Assembly: GCA_016185365.1 (NCBI GenBank)
Contig: JACPNP010000042.1
Span: 1 to 43,160 of the forward strand
Source: Terriglobales bacterium
GTDB taxonomy: Bacteria > Acidobacteriota > Terriglobia > Terriglobales > Acidobacteriaceae
Direction of reading: 5' to 3'
Length of the DNA stretch: 43,160 nucleotides
Shown piece by piece: positions 17,712 to 26,536 of this stretch. The notes beneath the pieces are model-generated. The model saw only the letters and a program-made list of their open reading frames with translations, was not told where the DNA came from and ran no database searches. A program made the position numbers and the translations under genes. How positions within the stretch are numbered: position 1 is the stretch's first letter; every line of letters begins with the position of its first letter.

Positions 17712-18224
17712 TTAGAGGATGATGCATGTCGTACTCGCCGTGGCATACAACTTCCCTTGCGCGTCGACCAGCTTGGCTTCGGCCACAGCGGTGCGCTTGC
17801 CCACGTGCACGATCGTGCCCTCGGCGCGCACCTCGCCCGTGGACGCCGTCACCGGACGCACGAAGTTCACCTTGAACTCCAGCGTGGTGTAACTCTGTCC
17901 GGCGGCCAGCTTCGAGTGCACGGCCACACCCATGGCGCTGTCCAGCAGCACGGCCAGGTATCCGCCATGGACCACGCCCAGCGGGTTATAGACCTCGATC
18001 CCCGGCGTGCCGGTGAACAGCGAGCGTCCGTCACTCACTTCGGCCAGGCGAAAGTTCAGTGTCTTGCCGATGGGCGGCGCCGGCAGCGTGCCCGCCGCGA
18101 TCCCCTGCAACAGTTGCAGCCCGGACATCGTGGCTGCCACCTTGGCATCGATCAGGCCATAGCGGGTTGGAGAGGGGTCAGGGGACAGGGTGGAAGAGGG
18201 ATCAGGGTTGGAATGGTCAGCCAT
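17712..18224 (-). CDS. PaaI-type hotdog-fold thioesterase
   Basis: A 170-aa single-domain hotdog protein. It has the PaaI signature NPLGVVHGGYLAVLLDSAMG, where the HGG loop and the following Asp form the acyl-CoA thioesterase site, and the FVRPVTASTGEVRAEG strand pair. It probably hydrolyses an aryl- or acyl-CoA in the cytoplasm, but no pathway genes are adjacent. The first ~25 residues are a Ser/Pro/Asp-rich tail. It is monocistronic; the upstream side is the REP-rich island. Confidence 0.88.
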   Translation of the reverse strand: MADHSNPDPSSTLSPDPSPTRYGLIDAKVAATMSGLQLLQGIAAGTLPAPPIGKTLNFRLAEVSDGRSLFTGTPGIEVYNPLGVVHGGYLAVLLDSAMGVAVHSKLAAGQSYTTLEFKVNFVRPVTASTGEVRAEGTIVHVGKRTAVAEAKLVDAQGKLYATASTTCIIL

Positions 18225-18744
18225 GGTGGTTTGGATTGTAGCGGGAAGGCAGGCGATTCCACATTTCGCCGCGGATTCACGCCGATCGTGTGCCGTCCCC
18301 TGAAGGGGACTCAGGATTTGCTTCTGACCCGGTCCCGGGACTTACGTCCCGGGCTACAGAAGTTTCGTCGCTGCGCGACTCGTGTGCCGTCCCCTGAAGG
18401 GGACTCAAAATCGTATTGAATTCTCCCTTCCCCACACTCACGTGTGGGGCTACATAGGTTTCGTGCTTCGCACTCTTTCAAAGTCCCGCAGGGACGCAAC
18501 CTATGTAGCCCGGCACGTAAGTGCCGGGTATGAATCGAAAACAAACCCCGAGTCCCCTTCAGGGGACGGCACACGAATCAAAGTCCGCAGGGGCGCAACC
18601 TATGTAGCCCGGCACGTAAGTGCCGGGTAAGTCAAGATAGACAAACCCCGAGTCCCCTTCAGGGGACGGCACCTTCTTGTTCCGAAAACGGAACAAGAGT
18701 CTGATTTTTGCGGACGACCTCGATCGTCGGATTACCCTTCCCCC
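18225..18744. repeat. Left REP cluster beside the HUH transposase
   Basis: 520 bp without a gene. Four copies of a 23-bp palindrome (GTGCCGTCCCCT-GAAG-GGGACTC type) are at 18290-18312 and 18384-18406 (plus orientation) and 18550-18572 and 18650-18672 (inverted). Between them lie a second palindrome class (CCCGGGA-CTTACG-TCCCGGG at 18334-18353, a CCCACACTCACGTGTGGGG form near 18434-18452, and CCCGGCACGTAAGTGCCGGG forms near 18510 and 18610). The order plus, plus, minus, minus resembles a BIME cluster. Confidence 0.85.
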
Positions 18745-19185
18745 ATGGCCCACAACTTCATCTGCTGTCGCGTCCACCTGGTCTGGAGTACCCATTCGCG
18801 CCGGTCCATGATCCCGGAAACCCTCCAACCCCGTCTGTGGGCTTACATGGACGGGAACGCCCGCAACATCGGCCTTGAATCCTTCGCCATCGGCGGCATC
18901 GAGGACCATGTCCACGCTTTGATCGGCCTGAATGCGACCACCAACATCGCCGCGGCCGTGCAAAAGCTTAAAGCCAATTCCTCGCGCTGGATGCATCAGC
19001 AGAGCGTTCAGGAATTCGCGTGGCAGGAGTCGTATGCGGTGTTCAGCGTGAGCGTGTCCCTCATGAAGCCGACCATCCGGTACATCCGGAACCAGAAACA
19101 GCACCACAAGAAGCGCGATTTCCGCGAGGAGATGCGGGAGATCTTGCGGATGCACGGGATCCCCGAGGACGACATTTTCATCTAG
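18745..19185 (+). CDS. IS200/RAYT-type Y1 HUH transposase
   Basis: A single-domain 146-aa Y1 transposase of the IS200/IS605 TnpA fold, which cuts and joins single-stranded DNA at hairpins. The metal-binding HUH motif is HVH (His55, His57) in IEDHVHALIGL. The catalytic tyrosine is probably Tyr113 in PTIRYIRNQKQHH. No tnpB partner is present. It is framed on both sides by multiple REP-like palindromes, as expected of REP-associated tyrosine transposases (RAYT). I see no left and right IS ends in the IS200 sense other than these palindromes. The frame is intact, so the enzyme may be active. Confidence 0.88.
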   Translation: MAHNFICCRVHLVWSTHSRRSMIPETLQPRLWAYMDGNARNIGLESFAIGGIEDHVHALIGLNATTNIAAAVQKLKANSSRWMHQQSVQEFAWQESYAVFSVSVSLMKPTIRYIRNQKQHHKKRDFREEMREILRMHGIPEDDIFI

Positions 19186-19698
19186 GCGCCGTGCCCTGAA
19201 GGGGACTCAGGATTTGTTACCCGGTCCCGGGACTGACGTCCCGGGCTACATGGGTATCGTCCTTCGGACTCAAAATCGTGTGCCGTCCCCTAAAGGGGAC
19301 TCGCCTCTCTGCTTGCATCTTCCCCCGGGACTGACGTCCCGGGCTACATAGGTGGCGTCGCTGCGCGACTCTCCAATGAGTGCGAAGCACGACACCTATG
19401 TAGCCCCACACGTGAGTGTGGGGAAAGCAGAACCCAATATAATTTTGAGTCCCCTTCAGGGGACGGCACACGACTTGGAGTGCTTGGAGTCCGAAGGACG
19501 TCACCTACGTAGCCCGGCACGCCTGCCCTGAGCGAAGTCGAAGGGTGAGTGCTGGATAAATCCTCTTTGGAGAGTCGCACAGCGACGAAACTTATGTAGC
19601 CCGGCACGTGAGTGCCGGGAAAGCGGCACCCAAATATGATTTGAGTCCCCTTCAGGGGACGGCACCTTCGCGCCGAAGGACCTGCTCTAAACCTTCAA
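19186..19698. repeat. Right REP cluster beside the HUH transposase
   Basis: 513 bp without a gene. REP palindromes occur at 19188-19208 (shortened), 19280-19302, and inverted at 19447-19469 and 19643-19665, mirroring the left cluster. Intercalated second-class hairpins: 19223-19245, 19325-19347, 19400-19422, an occupied one with the 24-bp passenger at 19522-19545, and its empty twin at 19600-19619. Confidence 0.85.
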
Positions 19699-19950
19699 TC
19701 ACCTGATTACGAAATTACCCAATTTCCCGATTCTCTCCATCCCCTTCAGATCGGCCAGATGGAAACTATGCAGCGAACCCTCCTCGACCATCCTCGCCAG
19801 CCTCTCCTCGAGCGCCTCCCGCTCCGCCGCCGATAACCTCACCCGCACCGCATACTGCGCAAATGGGCGCGCCGTCGCGTAATGCAGCACGTACTCCCGT
19901 CGATAGGATTTGCCTTTGCTTTTCACTTCCGCAATCACCCGATGCTTCAC
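19699..19950 (-). CDS. Small hypothetical protein, possibly truncated
   Basis: An 83-residue frame with GC-rich third positions and a plausible soluble sequence. It has a basic start (KHRVIAEVKSKGKSYRREY), then a helical Ala/Glu/Arg-rich part (LSAAEREALEERLARMVEEG). The GTG start at 19950 and the last dozen residues (ERIGKLGNFVIR) both lie in ATCGGGTAATT-type repeats, so one or both ends may be secondary. I do not recognise a family. The coding look of the middle suggests a real or recently broken gene. Confidence 0.4.
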   Translation of the reverse strand: MKHRVIAEVKSKGKSYRREYVLHYATARPFAQYAVRVRLSAAEREALEERLARMVEEGSLHSFHLADLKGMERIGKLGNFVIR

Positions 19951-20063
19951 ATCACCCGATTCCCCAATTAGTCCGTGTCATCCTGAGGCGCGCCCTTCGC
20001 GTCGAAGGACCTGCTTTTGACCTTCAATCACCCGATTACCAAATTGCCCGATTACCCGATGCC

Positions 20064-20207
20064 TCACTTCACGGGGAGGCAGTCAATGGCCTCGTCCCGA
20101 TGGGCGATGACCCACAACCGGGCCTCTTCAGGAGAAATAGCCGCCGATCCATGCACCAGGGCCAGTGACTCGATATAGAGGATGGAGCGCGCCATCCCAG
20201 GAATCAT
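20064..20207 (-). CDS. 47-aa hypothetical fragment
   Basis: Too short for most gene callers. It runs MIPGMARSILYIESLALVHG to DEAIDCLPVK and has coding-like codon use. No family was recognised. It may be the surviving end of a gene broken when the neighbouring AT-rich restriction cassette arrived; this is inference. Confidence 0.3.
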   Translation of the reverse strand: MIPGMARSILYIESLALVHGSAAISPEEARLWVIAHRDEAIDCLPVK

Positions 20208-20262
20208 CTCGATCGGGTGGGGAGATCGTCAAGAAGATTGATCTTGATCTGGTCTAGCACTG

Positions 20263-20730
20263 ATGTTATTGATCCAAAGATCAATGCCCGACCACAAAGC
20301 CAATGCCGACCGCCAGAACCGGGGCGCGGAGCTTCTACAGACACAGCTACCTGGCTTCTATTTGCCATCCAAATCGGAGAAAAAGAAATTGCTTGAGATT
20401 CTTGGCATCAGCAAGCGGTTTCAGCAGACCTTTGACGCAATTCGATTGAACGTGCCCACATTTGCCGATGTCCGTAATGCAAAAGACTTCGACCTTCTCG
20501 AAATAAAGACCACGGACAAGCACTTACCGAATCTCCCTCAAGGCTTTTTCTTTGGGATGACCGAAAATGAGGAAATGCTACTGAAGGTGTTTGAAGGGAA
20601 ATACTTCCTATGCCTCGTCTGTGCCCATCCGAAATCTCTCGGATATGAGCTCGTCGATTGGGGACAATTAGAGACGTTAACCCAGAACAAAAGGGTGCAA
20701 TATCAGATAAATCTGAAATCCAAGTCTTAA
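20263..20730 (+). CDS. Putative PD-(D/E)xK-fold protein, first gene of the DpnI cassette
   Basis: 155 aa (or 148 from the ATG at 20284). The N-terminal half is helical (KSEKKKLLEILGISKRFQQ). The second half holds DFDLLEIKTT, where Asp77, Glu80 and Lys82 fit the D...ExK core of PD-(D/E)xK nucleases. The following GFFFGMTENEEMLL and FLCLV segments resemble the DUF3883-like layout (EVKTT, then an SxNE helix and a strand). This suggests a nuclease or DNA-binding partner, but it is motif-level evidence only. It is AT-richer than the flanking genes and is followed by three overlapping or adjacent genes ending in a DpnI-family enzyme. Confidence 0.75.
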   Translation: MLLIQRSMPDHKANADRQNRGAELLQTQLPGFYLPSKSEKKKLLEILGISKRFQQTFDAIRLNVPTFADVRNAKDFDLLEIKTTDKHLPNLPQGFFFGMTENEEMLLKVFEGKYFLCLVCAHPKSLGYELVDWGQLETLTQNKRVQYQINLKSKS

Positions 20731-20754
20731 GTCCTTGACTGTGAGGCAGTCCGA

Positions 20755-20910
20755 ATGAAACAACAGGAGCAAATACTTATGCCCCGTGCAAGCCTTGAGA
20801 CCCTCCTCAACTGGGCACACGACGCAATTGACTGGCGAGACGAAAGTGATGCTGATGCGGCAGCCGCATTCAACGTCTTAGATCAGCAATTAGAGAACCA
20901 ATCAAAGTGA
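20755..20910 (+). CDS. 51-aa acidic small protein in the DpnI cassette
   Basis: Short frame from ATG 20755 (an internal ATG at 20779 is also possible) to TGA 20910. It encodes an acidic helical peptide with NWAHDAIDWRDESDADAAAAF. The stop overlaps the GTG start of the next gene by four bases (GTGA), which argues strongly for a real, translated gene. The family is unknown. Its acidic charge would suit an inhibitor or DNA mimic, but that is speculation. Confidence 0.6.
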   Translation: MKQQEQILMPRASLETLLNWAHDAIDWRDESDADAAAAFNVLDQQLENQSK

Positions 20911-21173
20911 GCATTGGTCAGGCAAAACCACTTCGCCGTGACGTGCCCGGAGCACCATTTAGAATTGGTCAACAAGTCCGAGTAGTAGCCGGAACCGATG
21001 AAACTTTTGACAAGAGGTTTCTTGGCAAACTCGGCACGGTTGAATATTTCGAGTATAACTGCGGCTGCGGACAAAGCTATCCACACGACCCGATGATTGG
21101 TGTCCGCTTTGGCCGCAAACTGGAAGAATTCTGGGTAGAAGAGCTTGCATCGCACGGCCCTTCGTATGATTGA
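20907..21173 (+). CDS. 88-aa SH3-like small protein in the DpnI cassette
   Basis: GTG start overlapping the preceding stop. The end overlaps the DpnI-like gene by eight bases (21166-21173). The sequence FRIGQQVRVVAGTDETF...GKLGTVEYFEY, then IGVRFG and EEFWVEEL, has the alternating strand pattern of an SH3-like barrel (compare KOW or nitrile hydratase beta-type domains). A CGCG loop is included. The function is unknown; its tight coupling suggests it works with the restriction enzyme. Confidence 0.7.
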   Translation: MSIGQAKPLRRDVPGAPFRIGQQVRVVAGTDETFDKRFLGKLGTVEYFEYNCGCGQSYPHDPMIGVRFGRKLEEFWVEELASHGPSYD

Positions 21174-21930
21174 CCTTCAATGCAACACAAAATTGGCTGG
21201 CGACTATAAGAGCAAGTCGCAAATCGCGCGGATACTCACTGAAGATTGGTGCGGTCGAACACTCTATTGTGCTGCATGCACCTCCGACCGCCTTCACCAA
21301 TCCACCGCCAACACTCCTGGGCTCGACTTTTCCTGCAACAGCTGCGGCGAGACTTATCAACTAAAGAGCAGCTCCCGATATCCAGCGAACCGAATTGTAG
21401 ATTCAGCGTATTCGGCGATGATTAGCGCCATACGCTCTGACCATGTGCCCAATTTACTGGCTCTGCATTATTCCCAACACTGGAGCATCTCAAATCTCCT
21501 CTTGATTCCCAGGTTTTCTTATTCGGAATCAGCAATTGAGAAACGCCGTCCCCTCGGACCCAATGCACGAAGGGCCGGCTGGATAGGTTGCAACATTTTG
21601 CTTTCGAAAATTCCACCATCCGGAATTGTGAATGTAATTACAGAGGGGATTGTGGTACCGAAAAGCACAGTGCGAAATGCGTTTCAGAAAATGAAGCCAC
21701 TCGCTGGGCTGCGTCCCGACGCGCGCGGCTGGTCACTTGATGTGTTACGAGTGGTCGAACAACTTCCAGAGAAATTCTCGCTTGCAGACGTTTATCAGTT
21801 CGAGGTTGAACTTTCGCGGCTCCACCCTGGTAATAAGCACGTGCGAGACAAGATTCGACAGCAACTACAGGTTCTGCGTGACATGAAATACCTGCGATTT
21901 GGTGGACGAGGAGATTACGAACGTATCTGA
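21166..21930 (+). CDS. DpnI-family methyl-directed (type IIM) restriction endonuclease
   Basis: 254 aa, the same length as S. pneumoniae DpnI, which cuts GATC only when the adenine is methylated. Start ATG 21166 was chosen because MIDLQCNTKL aligns with the DpnI N-terminus. From memory of DpnI, shared blocks are YKSKSQIARILTEDW, the zinc cysteines YCxxC and FxCNxC (Cys35, 38, 57, 60), RRAGWIGCNI and the C-terminal winged helix (ARGWSLDVL...KIRQQLQVLRD...FGGRGDY). Catalytic Asp54 and Lys67 are present. The position of DpnI Glu64 appears to be Gln65 (QLK), a variant seen in Mrr-like enzymes. No methyltransferase is nearby, as expected for type IIM. It is AT-richer than the host genes, so probably acquired. 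Confidence 0.93.
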   Translation: MIDLQCNTKLAGDYKSKSQIARILTEDWCGRTLYCAACTSDRLHQSTANTPGLDFSCNSCGETYQLKSSSRYPANRIVDSAYSAMISAIRSDHVPNLLALHYSQHWSISNLLLIPRFSYSESAIEKRRPLGPNARRAGWIGCNILLSKIPPSGIVNVITEGIVVPKSTVRNAFQKMKPLAGLRPDARGWSLDVLRVVEQLPEKFSLADVYQFEVELSRLHPGNKHVRDKIRQQLQVLRDMKYLRFGGRGDYERI

Positions 21931-22558
21931 ATTCAAAGTGCGAAGAACGAAACCTATGTAGCCCGGGACGCCTGCCCTGAGCGAAGTCGAAGGGTCAGTC
22001 CCGGGTGATGTCCACCCTGCCCGCCTGAGTCCCTTCAGGGACGACACCAATTGACCAGCGATTTTGTGCCGTCCCCTAACGGGGACTCGGCCCAAGACTC
22101 GCATCTTTCCCGGCACTCACCCTTCGGCTTCGCTCAGGGCAGGCGTGCCGGGTCGCTTTGCGAGTCATGGCTAAAGCCATGACCTACCAAACACAGGTTT
22201 CGTCGCTGCGCGACTCCACAAGCCTCCACCTATCCCTGCAGTCCATGGCCGGATCGATTTTCTCCGCGCCTCCGTGCCCTCTGTGGCATCTGTGGTTAAA
22301 ACACCCAGTGCGCCTCCGTACTGAATAAAGTCCCTTGTCGTGCCATTGCTGTTCCTAATCCCATCCCCTAACCCCTATTCCCTAACCCCTAGCCCCTGGC
22401 CCCCCTCTCTTGACTCCCCTTCCCTTTCGCGTCATACTCCGGCGCAGAAAAACCTTGGGCTGCCGACTGTTCCTCGGATCTTCCGCTTTCCGGCCACTCG
22501 ACCCTCTCCACGGACAGCCCTCCGGCCTCGCATCCCCTGCCCCAAAGGAGGAGGACCC
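21931..22558. repeat. REP-rich spacer after the DpnI cassette
   Basis: 628 bp. 21962-22005 is a CCCGGGACG/TCAGTCCCGGG hairpin holding the 24-bp passenger (21971-21994). 22027-22047 and 22066-22088 are REP variants. 22109-22152 is a CCCGGCAC-type hairpin with the passenger in the opposite orientation (22120-22143). About 22150-22340 has short palindromes and phrase-like runs (TCCGTGCCCTCTGTGG). 22360-22420 has CCCTAACCCCTA-type units. AAAGGAGG at 22544-22551 is the RBS of the next gene. Confidence 0.8.
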
Positions 22559-23236
22559 ATGAACCGGTTATCCCGCGGAATCCTGCTTGCCGTCTGCGTG
22601 CTGCTGGTTGGCTTCGGCAGTCCGGCGCCTGGTTCCCACATCAAGGCCGACTATGTGGAAGCGTGCAGCTGCCATCTGTTCTGCCCCTGCTACTTCAACA
22701 AGATGGCGGAGCATCCCTATTGCGAGTTCAACATGGCGGTGACCATCCGCGAAGGCAAGTCCGGCGCCGTGGACCTGACCGGCTCGAAGTATTGGATCAC
22801 CGGCGATCTGGGCGACGAGTGGGGCACGAAGCGCAAGGGCAAGTGGGTGGTGGTCTCCTTCGACCCCAAGACCGCGCAGGCGCAGCGCGACGCGCTGGTC
22901 CCGCTCATCCTGAAGACCTACGGCCTGGAGTGGGGCGAGTTGAAGGCCCAGGAAGCACCCATCACCATCACCCGCAGCGGCGACACGGTGGAGGCCAGCC
23001 TGGCCGGCGGCAAGATGGCCCACATGAAGCTCAAGCGCGAACCCGGCGTGGACGGCAAGGGCGTGACCCTGCAGAACGTGAAATATTTCGACGCCCAGCG
23101 CAACTCGGGCTTCGCCATGTACAAATCGCTCGACCACAGCGCCAATGTGATGGGACACAAGTTCCAGTACGCCGACCGGAACGCGTTCCTGATCTCCATC
23201 GAGCGCGAGCAGCCGGTGGAGCCGGCGAAGAAGTAG
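22559..23236 (+). CDS. DUF1326 secreted protein
   Basis: 225 aa from the ATG at 22559, chosen because AAAGGAGG lies 7-8 bases upstream; the longer frame from 22340 runs back through repeats. Residues 1-23 form a signal peptide (LLAVCVLLVGFGSPAPG). The mature protein opens with the family mark YVEACSCHLFCPCYFN, in which CSC and CPC cysteine pairs suggest metal or disulphide chemistry. The rest is a beta-rich domain. DUF1326 has no settled function. It stands alone between repeat-rich spacers. Confidence 0.9.
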   Translation: MNRLSRGILLAVCVLLVGFGSPAPGSHIKADYVEACSCHLFCPCYFNKMAEHPYCEFNMAVTIREGKSGAVDLTGSKYWITGDLGDEWGTKRKGKWVVVSFDPKTAQAQRDALVPLILKTYGLEWGELKAQEAPITITRSGDTVEASLAGGKMAHMKLKREPGVDGKGVTLQNVKYFDAQRNSGFAMYKSLDHSANVMGHKFQYADRNAFLISIEREQPVEPAKK

Positions 23237-23775
23237 AAGTTCAGAGAGCAGGGATCAGGGGCCAGGGGTCAGGGGATAGGGCGATGGGTGGGATTCTTGC
23301 GAGACCCCTATTTGTGCGGTTCACTTTTTGAAGTGCGAAGCACGATACCTATGTAGCCCGGGACGTCAGTCCCGGGTTAAGCCTACCAGTACAGATGAGT
23401 CCCTTCAGGGACGACACGTCTCGACCTCTGTTGTTGTGCCGTCCCCTAAAGTGGACTCGATCTAAGACTCACATCCTTCCCGGCACTGACGTGCCGGGCT
23501 ACATAAGTTTCGTCGCTGCGCGACTTCGCGATCCCTGTTCCTCCATGCCATCCATGGCCTTGCCTTTCTCCGTGCCCTCTGTGTTCAAGTCCCCAGATTT
23601 CCTTCGTGACCTTCGTGGTTCAAAAAAGCGCCCCGCATCGCTGCGGGGCGCTTGGTCTTGCTTTTGCTTTTGGTGTTGCCGTTGATTTAGCTAACGCCTA
23701 ACGCCCACCGGCTAAAGCCTTGCCTCTGCTTTTGCCTTTGGCCAACGACCTGCGACTAACGACCAACGACTGTTC
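23237..23775. repeat. Repeat-rich spacer before groEL
   Basis: 539 bp between converging genes. It includes CCAGGGGTCAGGGG runs (~23255-23280), an empty CCCGGGACGTCAGTCCCGGG hairpin (23357-23376), REP variants (23397-23417, 23436-23458), a CCCGGCACTGACGTGCCGGG hairpin (~23480-23502), the groEL terminator (23622-23651) and CTTTTG/CTAACGCC low-complexity sequence to the groEL stop. No gene is seen. Confidence 0.75.
23622..23651 (-). terminator. Rho-independent terminator of groES-groEL
   Basis: On the minus strand, a 10-bp stem (23642-23651 with 23628-23637, 4-base loop) is followed directly by six T residues (23627-23622). It lies ~125 bp past the groEL stop and in the right orientation. Confidence 0.85.
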
Positions 23776-25440
<1,665 letters not shown>

Positions 25441-25505
25441 TTATTCTCCTGTGTCTCTCGATGTGGGATTGATCTTGTGTGGCACAGCCGTCCCCGGCTG
25501 TGCGC

Positions 25506-25841
25506 TTACCGGCGTGAACCGGCCAGTTCCTTCTTCTCGCTGTGCTTGGCCGCGCCGGTCAGCACGCCCAGGATCTCTTCCTCGCGCATGATGATGAACT
25601 CCTCGTCATCGATGCGGACTTCGTTCCCGGAATACTTGCCGAACAGGATGCGGTCGCCTTCCTTCACGTCCGGCTTCACGCGCTCACCCTTCTCGCGCTT
25701 GCCCTGTCCCACAGCCACCACCACGCCCTCCTGCGGCTTCTCTTTCGCCGTGTCCGGGATGATGATGCCGCCCCGCGCGGTCTCAGCTTCTTCCACGCGA
25801 CGCACTAAAACGCGATCATGCAACGGTGTCAACTTTGCCAT
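25506..25841 (-). CDS. groS: Co-chaperonin GroES (10 kDa)
   Basis: Heptameric lid of GroEL. It starts [15 protein letters not shown], with a mobile loop around [14 protein letters not shown] and a roof/core strand ending in ILGVLTG. At 111 aa it is about 15 residues longer than usual, owing to a charged tail ([15 protein letters not shown]). RBS AAGGAG lies upstream of the ATG. It is the first gene of the groES-groEL operon, transcribed from a sigma-70-like promoter overlapped by two CIRCE elements. Confidence 0.97.
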   Translation of the reverse strand: MAKLTPLHDRVLVRRVEEAETARGGIIIPDTAKEKPQEGVVVAVGQGKREKGERVKPDVKEGDRILFGKYSGNEVRIDDEEFIIMREEEILGVLTGAAKHSEKKELAGSRR

Positions 25842-25898
25842 GTGTCACTTCTCCTTATCAGGTTGTCCAATTTGGATGGCTTGCTGCAAAACTTGCGG

Positions 25899-25925
25899 TT
25901 AGCACTTGTGCGGCTTGAGTGATTA
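25899..25925 (-). promoter_or_regulatory. CIRCE operator, promoter-distal copy
   Basis: TTAGCACTT-N9-GAGTGATTA: three mismatches from the CIRCE consensus TTAGCACTC-N9-GAGTGCTAA. It shares its last three bases with the second copy. Expected to bind the HrcA repressor and control groES-groEL. It lies in the 5' untranslated region. Confidence 0.75.
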
Positions 25926-25949
25926 GCACTCAAGGCCACTGATTGCTAA
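25923..25949 (-). promoter_or_regulatory. CIRCE operator, promoter-proximal copy
   Basis: TTAGCACTC-N9-GATTGCTAA: one mismatch from consensus. It overlaps the end of the -10 box and the predicted transcription start, so HrcA binding would block initiation. No hrcA gene is in the window. Confidence 0.9.
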
Positions 25950-25979
25950 TGATAGCAAAGGTTGGAGCCTTTGTGTCAA
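25949..25979 (-). promoter_or_regulatory. groES-groEL promoter
   Basis: On the minus strand, TTGACA (25979-25974) and TATCAT (25954-25949) with a TGC extended -10 just before it. The spacing is 19 bp, slightly long, which the extended -10 could offset. The predicted start lies in the promoter-proximal CIRCE. Confidence 0.75.
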
Positions 25980-26536
25980 GTGGATGTCGTGAATATTAGT
26001 AAGCTGTTGTATTTTAATGGTTTATCAACGATTGGAGCAGCGGATCGGCCCCGGAGTTTTGTGCTCCCGGGCGAGCTTCATGGCCTCTGGTCGGCGGGAT
26101 TGCCCCGGGTCCAACAGAGAATGACGGAAAAAATCTCCCACCCTGTCGCTCCAAAATCAGTCGCGGCAAGGGTTGGGGCAACCACGAGTCTGGGTTTATT
26201 GGGAAAGGGTGGGCCGGCCCCCTTCCACCCGCTCCAGCCTAAAGGCTGGAGCCAATGTCCCAAAGCCCCAGGTATGCGCCGAACAAAGCGGCGCGCATTC
26301 GGCTTCGCTCAGGGCAGGCGCCCGTGGGCCACCGGGCTCAAGGCTGGAGCAAAGGACCGGGGCACCTGGGCAACCGATCATGCGCAAATCCGGAACATCT
26401 CTCCATCGGAGCTTGTTCTGTTTTCGGAACCCGCGGACGAATTTTCGTTCCAGCCCGGACAATCGAGCTAAGGTCCGGGGCGGAAGTGGAGCGGGGTCGA
26501 GCATGAACAGCCGCGCTCCCTTCGTGGAGGTATGGA
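25980..26536. other. Spacer between the groE promoter and the HELVE-motif gene
   Basis: About 560 bp with no supported gene. It includes an AT-rich stretch next to the groE promoter (25960-26040), a degenerate palindromic element (TGTCGCTCC...GTCGCGGCA, ~26144-26168), CCAGCCTAAAGGCTGG (26233-26248), and an incomplete ~22-bp passenger (about 26297-26318) not in a clear hairpin. GGAGG at 26526-26530 is the RBS of the next gene. Confidence 0.55.

Noticed and set aside
18382-18630. Small frames through the REP clusters
   Set aside because: Both strands translate palindromic repeats (TYVARHVSAG type peptides); no coding signal.
22340-22558. N-terminal extension of the DUF1326 protein
   Set aside because: Reads through CCCTAACCCC-type repeats; an ideal RBS and signal peptide begin at 22559.
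26072-26174. Possible structured RNA after the groE promoter
   Set aside because: Only a degenerate palindromic element is visible; no known RNA motif matched by eye.
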